DNA from: Anniella stebbinsi
Taxonomy: Eukaryota; Chordata; Lepidosauria; Squamata; Anniellidae
Direction of reading: 5' to 3'
NCBI GenBank assembly: GCA_029215795.1
Contig: JARDYH010000007.1
Location: 92,147,263-92,211,262 of the forward strand
Length of the DNA: 64,000 nt
Each line of letters begins with the position of its first letter. The first letter of the stretch is position 1. The notes under the pieces were generated by a model. The model did no database searches. It was not told the DNA's origin and saw only the letters and a list, made by a program, of their open reading frames with translations. Below are positions 12,894 through 22,741 of this stretch, piece by piece. The position numbers and the translations under genes were made by a program.

Positions 12894-13123
12894 CAGTGGA
12901 AGCTGGTGGCTCTGATGTCAGTAGGGCGGTGAATCCACTCCAGGTTTCAGTCGGAACCAATCAGAACTTGAGAGGAGCTCTCCAAGGTGCTTCACACAGA
13001 GTTCACTGTGATGGGGCAAATGCTTCGCACCTTGGATAGACCTGTTAGAGTTGTGACTGGTCCCGACTGAAACCCAGAGCAGATTCACTGTCTCACTGGT
13101 ACCAGAGTCCCCAGCTCCCACTG
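12894..13123. mobile_element. hAT-like MITE, CAGTGGAGGCTGG type (230 bp)
   Basis: The ends are CAGTGGAAGCTGGTGGCTC and CAGCTCCCACTG. The flanks CTTTCAGC and CTGTCAGG match at 6 of 8 positions. The interior has the inverted arms 'ccaggtttcagtcggaacca' and 'ggtcccgactgaaaccc'. It is related to the copies at 7762 and about 14849, and to fragments near 24600, 44870 and 56045. Confidence 0.75.
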
Positions 13124-13274
13124 CTGTCAGGCTAGAATTGCATTTTGGAGAAGCTTTCATAAACAGCATTCCAGTAGTTTGGTGAGGCAATGGCCAAAGG
13201 GGTGCATGGTAAAAAATAACAATACACCCACCATTAGCATGTTTTTGCTTACAGCTCTTACTGCCAGTAACTAA

Positions 13275-13758
13275 TAGGGCTGTGAACAGCCCCCCCATCT
13301 GACCCAGATCAGATCCCCCCTGATCCGGTCCGGAACTGGATTCGGATCTGAGTCTCCGGATCAAGATCCAGAGACCCTCCTTTTCCCCATAGACTTGCAA
13401 GTTTATGGGGAAAAGGACTCACCGCCCTCCCCCACTCTCCCTGCTTACCTGCTGCCTCCTCATCGCTGTTGTCATCCGCTGCTGCCGTCCGCTGGCTGCC
13501 GCTGCTCCCGCTCTACTGAGAACCAGGCCACGAGTAGGGAGAGTGGATGGAGGGTGGTGATTCCAATGGACTCACCGCCGGCCTGACGTTCCTGGGTGCC
13601 AGCTGCGTAGCCAGCACCCAGGGACCTGGAAGATCAATGGGCTCCAGATCGATCCGGTCCGGAACGATCCGGACCTCCCCCGATCCGGTTAAGGTCCGGA
13701 AGGTCCAGATCACCCCGATCTGGTCTGGATTCAGGATCCGGATCTATTCACAGCCCTA
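13275..13758. mobile_element. hAT-like non-autonomous element with exact TSD (484 bp)
   Basis: It starts TAGGGCTGTGAA and ends TTCACAGCCCTA, a 12-bp inverted repeat. It is flanked by GTAACTAA on both sides (13267-13274 and 13759-13766), a perfect 8-bp TSD. The arms are rich in GATCCGGTCCGG-type sequence and inverted. The interior shares 'cccatagacttgca' and 'actgagaaccaggccacgag' with the element at 6210. No transposase is coded. Confidence 0.9.
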
Positions 13759-14762
13759 GTAACTAAGCCTTAGGAGAAGCATCTTTTCCTTGTAGAATGG
13801 GAAAAACTGTGCTAAGGCCAGGAAATTACAAAATGGTTGGTGCTTAGGGGGAAAGGGGCGTGGCACCTGGGACCCCAAGAAGGCCAGTTTTTCCTTCCCC
13901 CTCCCTTGGCTTGAGCTTCTCCAGCCCTGCTTTGAACACATTGTGTGTGCGTCAAGGTAGCATGTTTTAAGAGATGAAAGGACAAGAAAGGCAGCTGCCG
14001 CTGCCACCACCACCACCACCACCAAGGTAAGCAACCCCCACCCCATAACCCAGACAAGCTAGTTCATCCCACTTATGAAAATAGTTACTTCCTCCCAAAT
14101 TCACCCCTCCCATAAATTCACCAACCACCAGTTGGTTGGGCCATTTCATCTCAGCCCTAGAGGCCTTGGCCAAGGGACCCGGCTGACATGGTAGAGTTAT
14201 TGGGACTTGCCAAATATGCCACAGATCCCGTTAAATGTCTTTCTCCACCCCTGCTTCAGAAAACAAAAACCATTCTTTCCCAGCTGGGAGCCTGAAAAAC
14301 TCTGAATCGCAGCTGGCTTGGAATTCAGCAGCAGCCCTGGTTCTCCCCCCTCCTCTCCGCAGGATCAATAATTCTCACTCTTTGGTTTTTCCTCTTGTGT
14401 TGTGCTGAAGCAGCTGCCAGCTAAAAGCAGCACCAGCAGCCAGGCTCGTCCGAGGAGCCTTATTGATGTGGCTGCTCTCCATCTATTTTAACAAGGTGAC
14501 TCAGGCTCAAGGTGTTTGCCAACCCCCCCCCCCCCGGCTGTAGTTATTGTCAAACAGCTCTATAGTTCCTGCTGCCTCTGGAAACACTCAGAGCGGCTGA
14601 AGAGATACAACCCAGGCCAATGATGTGCAAAAAATCCTCGTTCATGTACAATGGTGCAGCAGCCAATGGATATGGCACATGCAGTGTGTGCCTGGCAATT
14701 TCCTGCCATTCAGGAATCCAGATTTTGCAATATGCCATTTAAAGAAAATGTGCAGATCAGTA
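13759..14762. other. Intergenic, mostly non-repetitive sequence
   Basis: A CCA repeat lies at 14002-14024 and a C run at 14524-14535. Bases 14215-14515 are free of any repeat I recognise and balanced in composition, which would fit old single-copy sequence; conservation cannot be judged from one sequence. No exon was found. Confidence 0.4.
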
Positions 14763-15520
14763 CTTGGTGCAGGTCCCAAGGTTCAAGCCCTGGATTCTCC
14801 AAGTGGGGCTGGAAAGACCCGTGCCCACAATCCTGGAGAGATGTTGTGGGGCAGTAAATCTGCTCTGGGTTTCATTCAGAACCAGTCGGAACTATAAACC
14901 ATCCAAGGTGCAGGCCTGCCAACTGTGGAGCACCTTGGATAGCTGCTTTAGACTTCCGACTGGATTTCACTGCCAGAGTGGATTCACCGGCACACAGAAC
15001 TCGAAACGTTTCACACCTTGGATAGCTCCTTTAGAGTTCTGACTGATTTTCATTGAAAGCATTCATTGGATTCACCGCCCTACTGACATCAAATCCACCA
15101 GCCTCCACTGTACAATACTTATAGTTTTATTGATGGCCACCAATTTGGATGACTTTAAAAGGGGTTGGACAAATTCCTGGAGGAGAAGGCTATCAATGGC
15201 TACTAGTCCTGATGGCTATGTGCTCCCTCTAGTATCAGAGGCAGCAGGCCTATGTACACCAGTTGCTGGGGAATGTGGGTGGGAGGTTGCTGTTGTACTC
15301 ATCTCCTGCTTGTGGGGTCCTGGTCAACAGCTGGTTGGCCCCTGTGTGAACAGAATGGTGGACAAGGTGGACCCTTGGTCTGATCCAGTAGGGCTTTTCT
15401 TGTGTTCTTAATACTGAGCTAGATCAATTTTCTTAAACTGGACCCACCAGTGAGTCTCAGCCCAGGTGGGTCTGAATGCTTCAGGCTGCCCGGTGCCTCT
15501 TTGCTTGACTTTCCTATACC
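14763..15520. repeat. Composite block, copy B (SINE fragment + hAT element + CR1 insertion + adjoining repeat)
   Basis: It has the same order as the block at 7664-8100: 'ttcaagccctggattctccaag ... cctggagagatgttg', a CAGTGGAGGC-type hAT element (about 14849-15110, left end lost, right end CCAGCCTCCACTG), then 'tacaatact'. A CR1 3' fragment interrupts it (15125-15412), and it resumes 'taatactgagctagatc ... caggtgggtctgaatgcttc ... cccggtgcctctttgc'. The hAT element sits at the same internal site as in copy A. Confidence 0.7.
15125..15412 (+). mobile_element. CR1-like LINE 3' fragment
   Basis: It reads 'gatggccaccaatttggatg', 'ttggacaaattcctggagga', 'ctatcaatggctactagtcc', 'caacagctggttggcccctg' and 'ggtctgatccagtagggc', the standard lizard CR1-like 3' end. 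Its insertion into 'taatact' separates the two parts of the surrounding composite block. Confidence 0.8.
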
Positions 15521-17288
15521 ATGGCCACACCATGCACATGGCATAGGCAGGAGTGGCAATGGGAGTTGGCTAGAGAGCAGGGATGGTGATGGTGGTGGTG
15601 GTGGTGGTGATGATGATGATAATGATAGAAACTGGGAAGAGGAAAGAGCTAAGAGAGCAGATCTGTTTAAGGAGGAAGTGAAGGTAAAAGCAGTAACAGG
15701 GAGGGATGAAAAGAACTGGCAGTTGGGATAGGCAGGGTAAAAATTAAGTGTGAAAGAAGAAGGTAGAAGAAATGAGAAGAGATGGATAAGACTTCGAGAG
15801 GTATGGGAGCAGGGAGGGGAAAAACTAAATAAAACAGTTTTCTCCATTTAGAACAGGGATCTCTAACCGTATTAGGTCAGTGGGCACATTTGGAATGTTG
15901 AAAGTGTAGCAGGCACTCTCACAAAATGGCTGCCATGGAGGGGCTTGTTCATTCATAAAATGGCTGCCATGGCCAGTGTAGTCAGTCACAAAACACTAGT
16001 TTTCCAGAAGGCAAACTGGTGAGACTAGTAGAAAAGTAACTAGCCCAAGAACCTAAGTACAAGGCAGGAGTGTGTGGGCAGGTCTGAGCTCCGAAGCAGA
16101 AAGCCTCTCTTTTGAAACCAAATACAGGGCCGCACATTGTTTTGCAGCATGGATATGTCTGTTAAAAAAAAAAAAGTTAAGAAACAGAATTACAATCAGG
16201 AAAGGCAGGGAGCCTGGTGGGTGCCGAGAGCCCACCAGAGTCATGTTCGAAACCGTGACTTAGAGCCTCTGGATCAGCAAATTCTTCCCGAAATGGGGAG
16301 AGTGAATCATGATACCTCCAGAAGCTGTACTTAACTCGAGGAAAGCTGAATTATGAAACTCCCTGCTATAAGGAAATAGCTGAGGCGAACGATTTAACAA
16401 TTTTCAAAGAGGGCTTGGATATCATTACAAAATATCATCCATTCCCAATTGATGATGTGCAGCTCCGCCTACCACCTGCCACCATTTTGTGGGTGGCTCT
16501 GATCCCGCAATGCCATTTTGTGACTTGTGAGCTTCAGTCATTTTCAGTGCTTTCAAGCAGACCCTTGGGGTAGAACGTTTGAGACCCCCTGAGCTAGATG
16601 GACCCACACATTGGACCTGGTGCAAGGCCCTTTCCTGCTGTCTACTCTGTCCCATGCTACCCTCCTCCTGAATTCCGGTTTCACCAAGATAATCTCCAAT
16701 ATTAAATTTGGAAATTGGAGCAGGCAGTTTGCTGCAGCTGTCAGTTCCTTCAGTTCCTCCCCTCTCCCCATTTTTGATGTGTACATGTGTTTATAGAACA
16801 TTGCAAACAAGTAATCTAGATATGACTGTACATCTGATCACATCAAGATTTGTTTTACATGTGAGGTTACTCATGCACACGTGCTCCTGCAGATTGAGAT
16901 ATTATAAAACCCATAGAAAAGGCATCTTGATGATCCCATCAAGATTTCACTTTGTAACATCTATCATTACACCCATGCCCATAGTTAACGCAGAGGGGAG
17001 AGAAGTTGCAGTTGGAGCATGTTCAAAAGTCAAGAGAGCTCATCGTACAAAGCCCACAGCTGCCCCAAGACAGGAGGGAAAGAGGTCAAAGAATATGTTG
17101 TTGTGTCAACAAAACAGACCTTCAGTTAGCTAGCAACTGTGCTCTGGTAGAAACACCAGGGCTAATTGATGAAGGTGATGTCAAACAGGAAAAAAGGGTT
17201 GTTTCTCCTACAGGAGTGGAAAGAAGTCAGGACAGGCTGTGGCTCTGATAGAGGCAAGAGAGGTCAACAGGATATTTCACTCTTGGTA
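15521..17288. other. Intergenic sequence without genes
   Basis: A GGT/GAT-rich microsatellite lies at 15588-15628. Around 16450-16600 there is 'caccattttgtgggtggctc' and 'gaccccctgagctagatgg', related to the end of the composite block. No exon was found. Confidence 0.45.
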
Positions 17289-17608
17289 TAGGCTGACCAG
17301 ATAAAATCCAGGTCAGGGCTCATGTAACTTTAACAGTTGTAGAGAAAAGGGAATTTCAGCCAGTGTCATTTGTATGCAATTAGTTCCTGGTGAAATTCCC
17401 TCTTCATCACAACAGTTAAAGGTGCAGGCACTATACTAGAGTGACCATATACAAAAGAAGGCAGGGCCCCTGCAACTTTAACAGTTGTGATGAAGAGGGA
17501 ATTTCACCAGGGACTAATTGCATACAAATGACACTGGCTGAAATTCCCTTTTCTCTACAACTGTTAAAGTTACATGAGCCCTGACCTGGATTTTATCTGG
17601 TCAGCCTA
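17289..17608. mobile_element. hAT MITE, nested-palindrome type (320 bp), exact TSD
   Basis: The ends are TAGGCTGACCAG and CTGGTCAGCCTA, with TSD TCTTGGTA on both sides (17281-17288 and 17609-17616). The whole element is an inverted repeat whose arms carry 'agggaatttca' and 'gaagagggaatttcacc' blocks. In the middle 'ctatactagagtgaccata' is itself a copy of the terminus, so each half is a smaller palindromic element. Judged by this internal marker it is inserted opposite to the copies at 30028 and 43411. Confidence 0.93.
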
Positions 17609-17897
17609 TCTTGGTAGGTGAAAGAAAATGGTGGGCCTGTCTACCCCTCCTGGTTATCTGTTCTGGGATTGGTGGGCCACAGCAGGACCGTGAGCAGACA
17701 GGGGAATTGGACTAAAAGTTCACTCCAAGAGGAAGGTGAGCCAGAAGTTTGGACTAGGATGGGATAACAAGACCGTGGAATGGATTGTCAGAAGAAACCA
17801 GTTTGATTTAAGGTCAAATTGAGACAGTTTATCTTCAGTTTGGAGTCTGCGACAACAACAAGCTGAAGGTGCCATAAAAACAGGGAGCTGTAAGAAA

Positions 17898-18351
17898 TAG
17901 GGCTGTGCAAGCTCCGAGCTGGGGATATCTGAATCCGAGGCTCAGAGGCCATTTTCTGGCGGATCTGCCATTTTCTCACATCTGTGTCGTTGGCACCGCC
18001 AATGCCCGCTCCTTGGTGTGACCAGCCTCCTTCTTCCCAGCATGATCACATCCTCCTTCCTGGCGTGATCTCGCCCAGCGTCCCCATGAGATCGCCCAGC
18101 AGGGATACTGGGCGAGATCGTGCTGGGCACTGGGAAGGACGTGATTGCGCCGAGTGGGCAATGGTGGTGCTGACGATATGGATGCCCTCTGTTCCTGGGC
18201 CCTGGTAAGTCCAGCCCTCCCAGGCACTGCATGCTGGGGGTTGTAGGCTGTATGAGGTAATGGTGGATCCATCATAAAATGGCGGATCCACCAGAAAATG
18301 GCCTCCGAGATTCAAACTTCAAATCTGAGGCGCGAAGCTTACACAGCCCTA
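17898..18351. mobile_element. hAT-like non-autonomous element (454 bp)
   Basis: The ends are TAGGGCTGTGCAAGC and GCTTACACAGCCCTA. The flanks GTAAGAAA and ATAATAAA match at 6 of 8. Inverted arms contain 'gaggccattttctggcggat' and 'aaatggcggatccaccagaa'. The interior repeats 'gcccagc.. gatcgcgcc'-like units. No coding capacity. Confidence 0.78.
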
Positions 18352-21179
18352 ATAATAAATAAAGACTGGATACAATCAGGGAAGCCTGAAAGGGAACTTG
18401 AGTCAAGTTGTTTTGTCCCCTCCCCCCCATTTTCCCTACAGATTTCTCTCCTCCCCCCTTTTTTTAAGGGACAGGATTAAAGGTGCCTGCCACAGGGAGA
18501 ATGAACAATCCCTATACAAAACTCTGAAAAATTCAGGGAAAACAAGGACGAAAAGAACAGTTGAGAATTCCTTATGCGTTGGTTCCGAATTTGGCATCAA
18601 GAGCAGGGAATCTGGAATGTCAAAATCCAGAAAGAAATTTAGAAGAAGAATTTTGGAAGCTTCATTAATTTTGTGTGGTATAATCTGCTTTTGGGACAGG
18701 TAAGGTGCACAACTGGGAACACATCAAAGCCAATGGCAGGTATGACAGCCCAGCTATGATTCGATAAACCTCTACAATTTGCTAAATTGTTGAGACTTCA
18801 CGAACTTTATGTGTACCCATGTGCATATTTACAGCATCTGGCAAGCCACAATAACTGCCGGGGGGGGGGGCTGCATTTGGTTTGGTGGATCACACATTCC
18901 ATAGACCAGGTCTAAATGGTCTCATCTTTCTCCTCTTAATGGAAAGCAGGCCTAGATCTACCCATCATTGGTGACCGACCAGACTGAAGGCTGCCCAATT
19001 GTATCCAGGGGTATGATAAACCACTAGTTTTTGCTAAATGGCTCCACTGCAAGAAGAGGAATACAGAAGGGATTAAGCATTGGCCAGGTGGTCACAATAT
19101 GGGCTAGATGGAATGCCTTCTGCTGGATAATTTAGAGGCTGTACAGACGTAAGGTATGCAGAGCACAGAAGCCATTCATCTGAATATCCTCCTCCCGTCT
19201 GTATTTTCCCTTAGCGTATTGCCTGAAGAGGCACTCCTGCTGGTCCCACATAGGTTGGAGTTCCACTTCGATACCACCAGGAGCAGGGCCTTCAGTGGGT
19301 CAGCTCCCACCCAATGGAGTGCCCTTGTAGCTGAGATCAGACATGCATCCACATTCCTGACATTTGCCGTTCTTTTCAGGCCAGCATTTCCTGGCTAATG
19401 ACACTTTTATTGATGTTTCTATAATAAATAATTTTTAGTGCTGGGTCGAAGCCTGCTTCCTATTTTTGGGATTTTTTCTCTCCCTGCAAAAGAGGCATTT
19501 TTTCCCTGCCTCTTTCGTGGGGGGGGGGGGAATTCAGAGAATCTCCTTGGGGAGGGGGACAGAGTTCCACATGCCTTTTTAAGTGTAGCCAGTTGCTGAG
19601 GTGCCTTCTTCCTATTTTTCAGCTTTTCAGAAACAACAACACCCCCTCCCTCCAGCATTTGGAGGAGCCCAGCAGTTCTTAGTGAATGCCTCTTAAAGAC
19701 CATGTGACCCTCTCCAATAAGCATCCAGGAAGCACTCCTGGGCTCCTGAAAATGTCAGGGGTGTTTTAAAAAAATAAAATGGAAGGAAGAAGACCCCTCA
19801 ACAACTGACTACATTTAAAAAGGTACGTGGAAATCCTGTCCCCCTCCCCAAGGAGAAAATTCTCTGAAATTCTCACCTCTCCCAGCCTCTTTTGCCTGAG
19901 TTTTTGTGTCCCCCCACAAATCCTGAAAATTGAATGGTTGAAATTTTTAGCACAGCACTAATACATTTTTTTAAAAAATGTGTTTATCCCACCATTGGCC
20001 TACAAACGCTGGTTCGCAGTTTACCCGTTGCGCCTGGTAACAAAAAGCACCCATATTTAAATACAAAGCAAATGCAGGGTTTTGTGCATAGTCTGCTGAC
20101 TGGACCAGTGGGCGAGGCCTCTCCTCCCTCCCAGCCAGGATGAGGAAAGAATGCAGGCAGCCTAAGGAAACTGCTAGTGTCTTCTTCCTCTGTGGATCAT
20201 GGGAAGTGGAGATTCAACCCCTGTGGTCCATGGAGGGAGAAGACCCCCGCATCTTCATGCTGCTGCCGACATACTTTGCTTATCTGGCTGGGAAGGCAGG
20301 CAGGCAGGAGGGACTCTCCCCCAGTGAGGAGGGAACCATCCACCCCTTGCTACTTTGACCCCCCCCCCAACTCAGCTTTTTGCCTCCTTGAAGGGGAGAG
20401 ATGGGATAGCAGATGGTGGATGGAATGGGGCGTGTGGGTGTGCAGAACTGAGGCCCGATGCCCACCGCAATTCTGCCTGCGGGAATCCAAGCAAGGGCAC
20501 TTGCATGTCCAGGCGCTCCTTCTTGAGTGCCCCCCTATCAAACACAGCGGGACTTACTTCTGAGTAAACATGCAGGCTGCTCTGCATGTCTACTAACACA
20601 ACTGCCCTTTGCTTCACCCATAGGAGTGAGTGTTGGCCTGGCTGAGTCTCTTGGAAAGGGAGATGGCGTAGGGGCTCATGAGTAAGTACAACGCCTAGAG
20701 CCACGTGTCCCCTCCCTCCTCAGAAACAATGCATGGACTCTTTTGGGGGGGGGCAAAAGAAAACCTTCCCTCAACGTTCCTAGGGATGATGTCGGCGCTA
20801 AGAAGCCTTCGGTGAATTAAGCGATATCTTCCCCAAATCTTTTTAAACTGTTTAGAAATGCTTGCAGATGTTTTAGAGACAACAGGGCACCCTTCTCCAA
20901 GCTCGTGCCCTCCAGATGTGTTTGGACCATAACGCCCAGCATGCTGGTTGAGGGATGCTGGGAGTTGTAGCCTAACCCACCTTCCGAGCACCAACTTGAG
21001 GAAAGCCGCAACAGGCCCCTGCAAACTCACCTTGAACTTTGCTCCGGGCAAAAAAGCTCCCCCAAATGCTCATCACGAATGGCACCGGCCCTTGAACCCC
21101 CATTTCCTCCTGTGCTGGGGAGGCTACAGCAGTGTTGCCGCCACTTATCGTCTACCAAAGCGAGAAGCTGACAGCAGCA
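18352..21179. other. Intergenic sequence just downstream of ADGRB2
   Basis: It contains an L2-like ORF2 end at 19190-19440, a G run near 19510, a fragment of the 'gggacttacttctgagtaaacatgc' repeat at 20548-20578, and a palindromic 'ctccagatgtg .. gggagttgtag' repeat at 20897-20986. I recognise no exon of a neighbouring gene. Confidence 0.45.
19190..19440 (+). mobile_element. L2-like LINE, ORF2 C-terminal remnant
   Basis: The translation contains LPEEALLLVPHRLEFHFDT and RSRAFSGSAPTQWSALVAEI. This matches the end of reverse-transcriptase-encoding LINE ORFs of the L2 group (pattern RxFSxxxPxLWNxLPxE), followed by an ATAATAAATAA tail. It is degenerate and 5'-truncated. Confidence 0.65.
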
Positions 21180-21952
21180 AAGGTCCACAGAGTGAATTTT
21201 TATTTCCAACAAACAACAGTGCCCACCTGGCCTGGGATAGAGAGGATGGGGAAGAGGGGCATGGGTAGGGCACCCCAGAGGGAGGGAGCCTGGTGTGGGA
21301 TGGGGTGGAGGAAGAGCAGGGCATCTTCTCCCCCGCTGCTGCCCAGGCAGGAAGATCTGGAGCTGAAGGAAGAACGGTGCAAGGAGCCGGGTCTCGAAGG
21401 GGAGACGTGGGGCGGCTATCCCAGACTGCTGGCCGTGCACACGGTGCAGGGCGAGAGGAAATATCCAGATAGAAAAAAAGGAGTTACGATCAGTCCTCTT
21501 GTCCCCGAGAGGGGAGAGGCCTCCGTGCCAGGTCCTGCAGGTAGGAGGAGGGCTGCCGTGATTGTGTGCACGCTTTTGTGTCCCGGCGACGGTGAATCAC
21601 TGCGGGGAAGTGGGGGTCAGCAGACGGAGTGTTGGTCCTGGTGGGGGGCAAGAGTGCCTCCCCTCCAGATCAAGTGGGGCAGGTGGCTGTGGAGGGGTGT
21701 GTGTGGCCAAGTCTACGTGACAGCTGTGGAAGGGGAACCGCATCTCCTGCGACCCCCTTCTTCCCCAGCTTGGGAGACCACTGTTTCCAAAAAAAACCCT
21801 CCCCCCAAAAAACCCTCCAACAAAACCACCAGAAGGGAAAGGAGCTGTCTTTTTGCCTTGTTTTGCTTCTTTTTCCAAAGTGTCAGTGTGAAAATATATA
21901 TATATATATGTATATATATTTATAGATTGCTTTATCACAGAGTCCACGAGGC
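21180..21952 (-). other. ADGRB2: ADGRB2 3' UTR
   Basis: About 770 nt from the stop codon to an inferred cleavage point 15-25 nt past the AATAAA at 21199-21204. It begins with an alternating TA tract (21893-21921) and contains purine-rich and GC-rich stretches with no transposon I recognise, in contrast to the flanking DNA. The opposite strand carries an open frame of 342 codons across this UTR and the last coding exon; it has no family resemblance and I treat it as chance. The exact 3' end is an estimate. Confidence 0.7.
21199..21204 (-). terminator. ADGRB2: ADGRB2 poly(A) signal AATAAA
   Basis: On the minus strand the sequence reads GGAAATAAAAATTC, a canonical AATAAA about 750 nt after the stop codon. 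I saw no other AATAAA between it and the stop. TG-rich sequence follows downstream, as expected for a cleavage site. Confidence 0.7.
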
Positions 21953-22135
21953 TCACACCTCCGTCTGGAAGTCCCCCTCGGAAAAATCCAGGCTCATGCA
22001 ATGCTTTTCCCAGTTAGCCGAATGCAACTCCAGTTTCTCCCGGTGCTTGGAGGGTAGAGAGCTCAGCGTCATGGCCTTAAATGTGCTCCAGGACCTTTGC
22101 TTTGTCTGCCGGTTCTCTGGGCTGGTAACGTCCTG
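21953..22135 (-). CDS. ADGRB2: ADGRB2 exon M: last coding exon with QTEV terminus
   Basis: 183 nt including the TGA stop at 21953-21955. It encodes 60 residues starting [20 protein letters not shown], continuing [19 protein letters not shown], and ending EGDFQTEV. The last four residues form a class I PDZ ligand, the known binding site for synaptic scaffolds such as MAGI-type proteins in this family. The acceptor reads TTCCCCAGCAG, a tandem NAGNAG site: use of the second AG would remove only the first Gln and start the exon at 22132. The stop is followed by an AT-rich 3' UTR. Confidence 0.95.
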   Translation of the reverse strand, partial: QDVTSPENRQTKQRSWSTFKAMTLSSLPSKHREKLELHSANWEKHCMSLDFSEGDFQTEV

Positions 22136-22249
22136 CTGGGGAAAGAGGAGACGAAGGTGACTCAGAGCGGAAATGAACCATACAAGGAACATGGAGCTGC
22201 CACTTCCCAGAAACGCAAGGCTGCCACTGAAAATGGCAGGCCCAGAAAA

Positions 22250-22437
22250 GGATAGAGCTCAGTGGTAGGGTGCATACTTTGCATGAAAAGCTCCCAGTTT
22301 GATCCTTGGCATCTCTGGGTATGGCTTGGAAAGACTCCAGTCTTGAATTCCGGAGAGCCACAGCTGCTCCGTGTATAGACAATACTGGTTCAAGTGTAGA
22401 AACAGTCTGTGACTCAGTACAAGGCAGCATCCTATCC
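22250..22437 (+). mobile_element. tRNA-derived SINE
   Basis: The head 'agctcagtggtagggtgcat', then 'ctttgcatg' and a B-box-like GTTTGATCC resemble a tRNA gene body with A and B boxes. The rest reads 'cttggaaagactccagtctt', 'ggagagccacagctgctccg', 'tagacaatactgg' and 'gtacaaggcagcatcct', a SINE family distinct from the Sauria-type copies. It lies in the last intron of ADGRB2, antisense to the gene. Confidence 0.75.
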
Positions 22438-22452
22438 TATTTTACTAAATTC

Positions 22453-22741
22453 TAGGGATGGACGGACCATCCCGCCAAGCCCTGGTTGATGCCCTACCAC
22501 TTCTCCAATCTACTGAGCGGTGCAGGATGAGCCACTGGCCGGTCTGCAGGGTACTCCGCAGCTGCGCACTGGCGCCCGTTCCCTCGGCAAGCCACCATTT
22601 CCCATAAAGATGGCTGCTTGTTCTTTTCTGTGACAATCCCGTTTGTGCCAATGGAGGACTTAAAGGGGCCATTTCTGCAACATTACAGGCAACATTATGC
22701 ACCAGGCTTCAAGCTCCAATGGGGGCCCCATGCCATCCCTA
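22453..22741. mobile_element. hAT-like non-autonomous element (289 bp)
   Basis: The ends are TAGGGATGGACGG and CCATGCCATCCCTA. The flanks CTAAATTC and CTAAAATC match at 7 of 8 positions. It lies in the last intron of ADGRB2. The interior has 'aaatggtggcttgccgagg'-like sequence shared with repeats near 740-960 and 46.8 kb. Confidence 0.82.

Noticed and set aside
1..21000. Search for the neighbouring gene COL16A1 or another exon downstream of ADGRB2
   Set aside because: No Gly-X-Y collagen frame or other recognisable exon on either strand; any neighbour must start further away.
21132..22160. A 342-codon open frame on the plus strand, the longest in the window
   Set aside because: It is antisense to the ADGRB2 last exon and 3' UTR, includes low-complexity and IYIYI-type TA-repeat translation, and resembles no family. 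The minus-strand reading is clearly the real gene.
22250..22437. tRNA-like sequence with A and B boxes
   Set aside because: The body continues into a conserved SINE tail and the tRNA fold is degenerate; it is a tRNA-derived SINE, not a tRNA gene.
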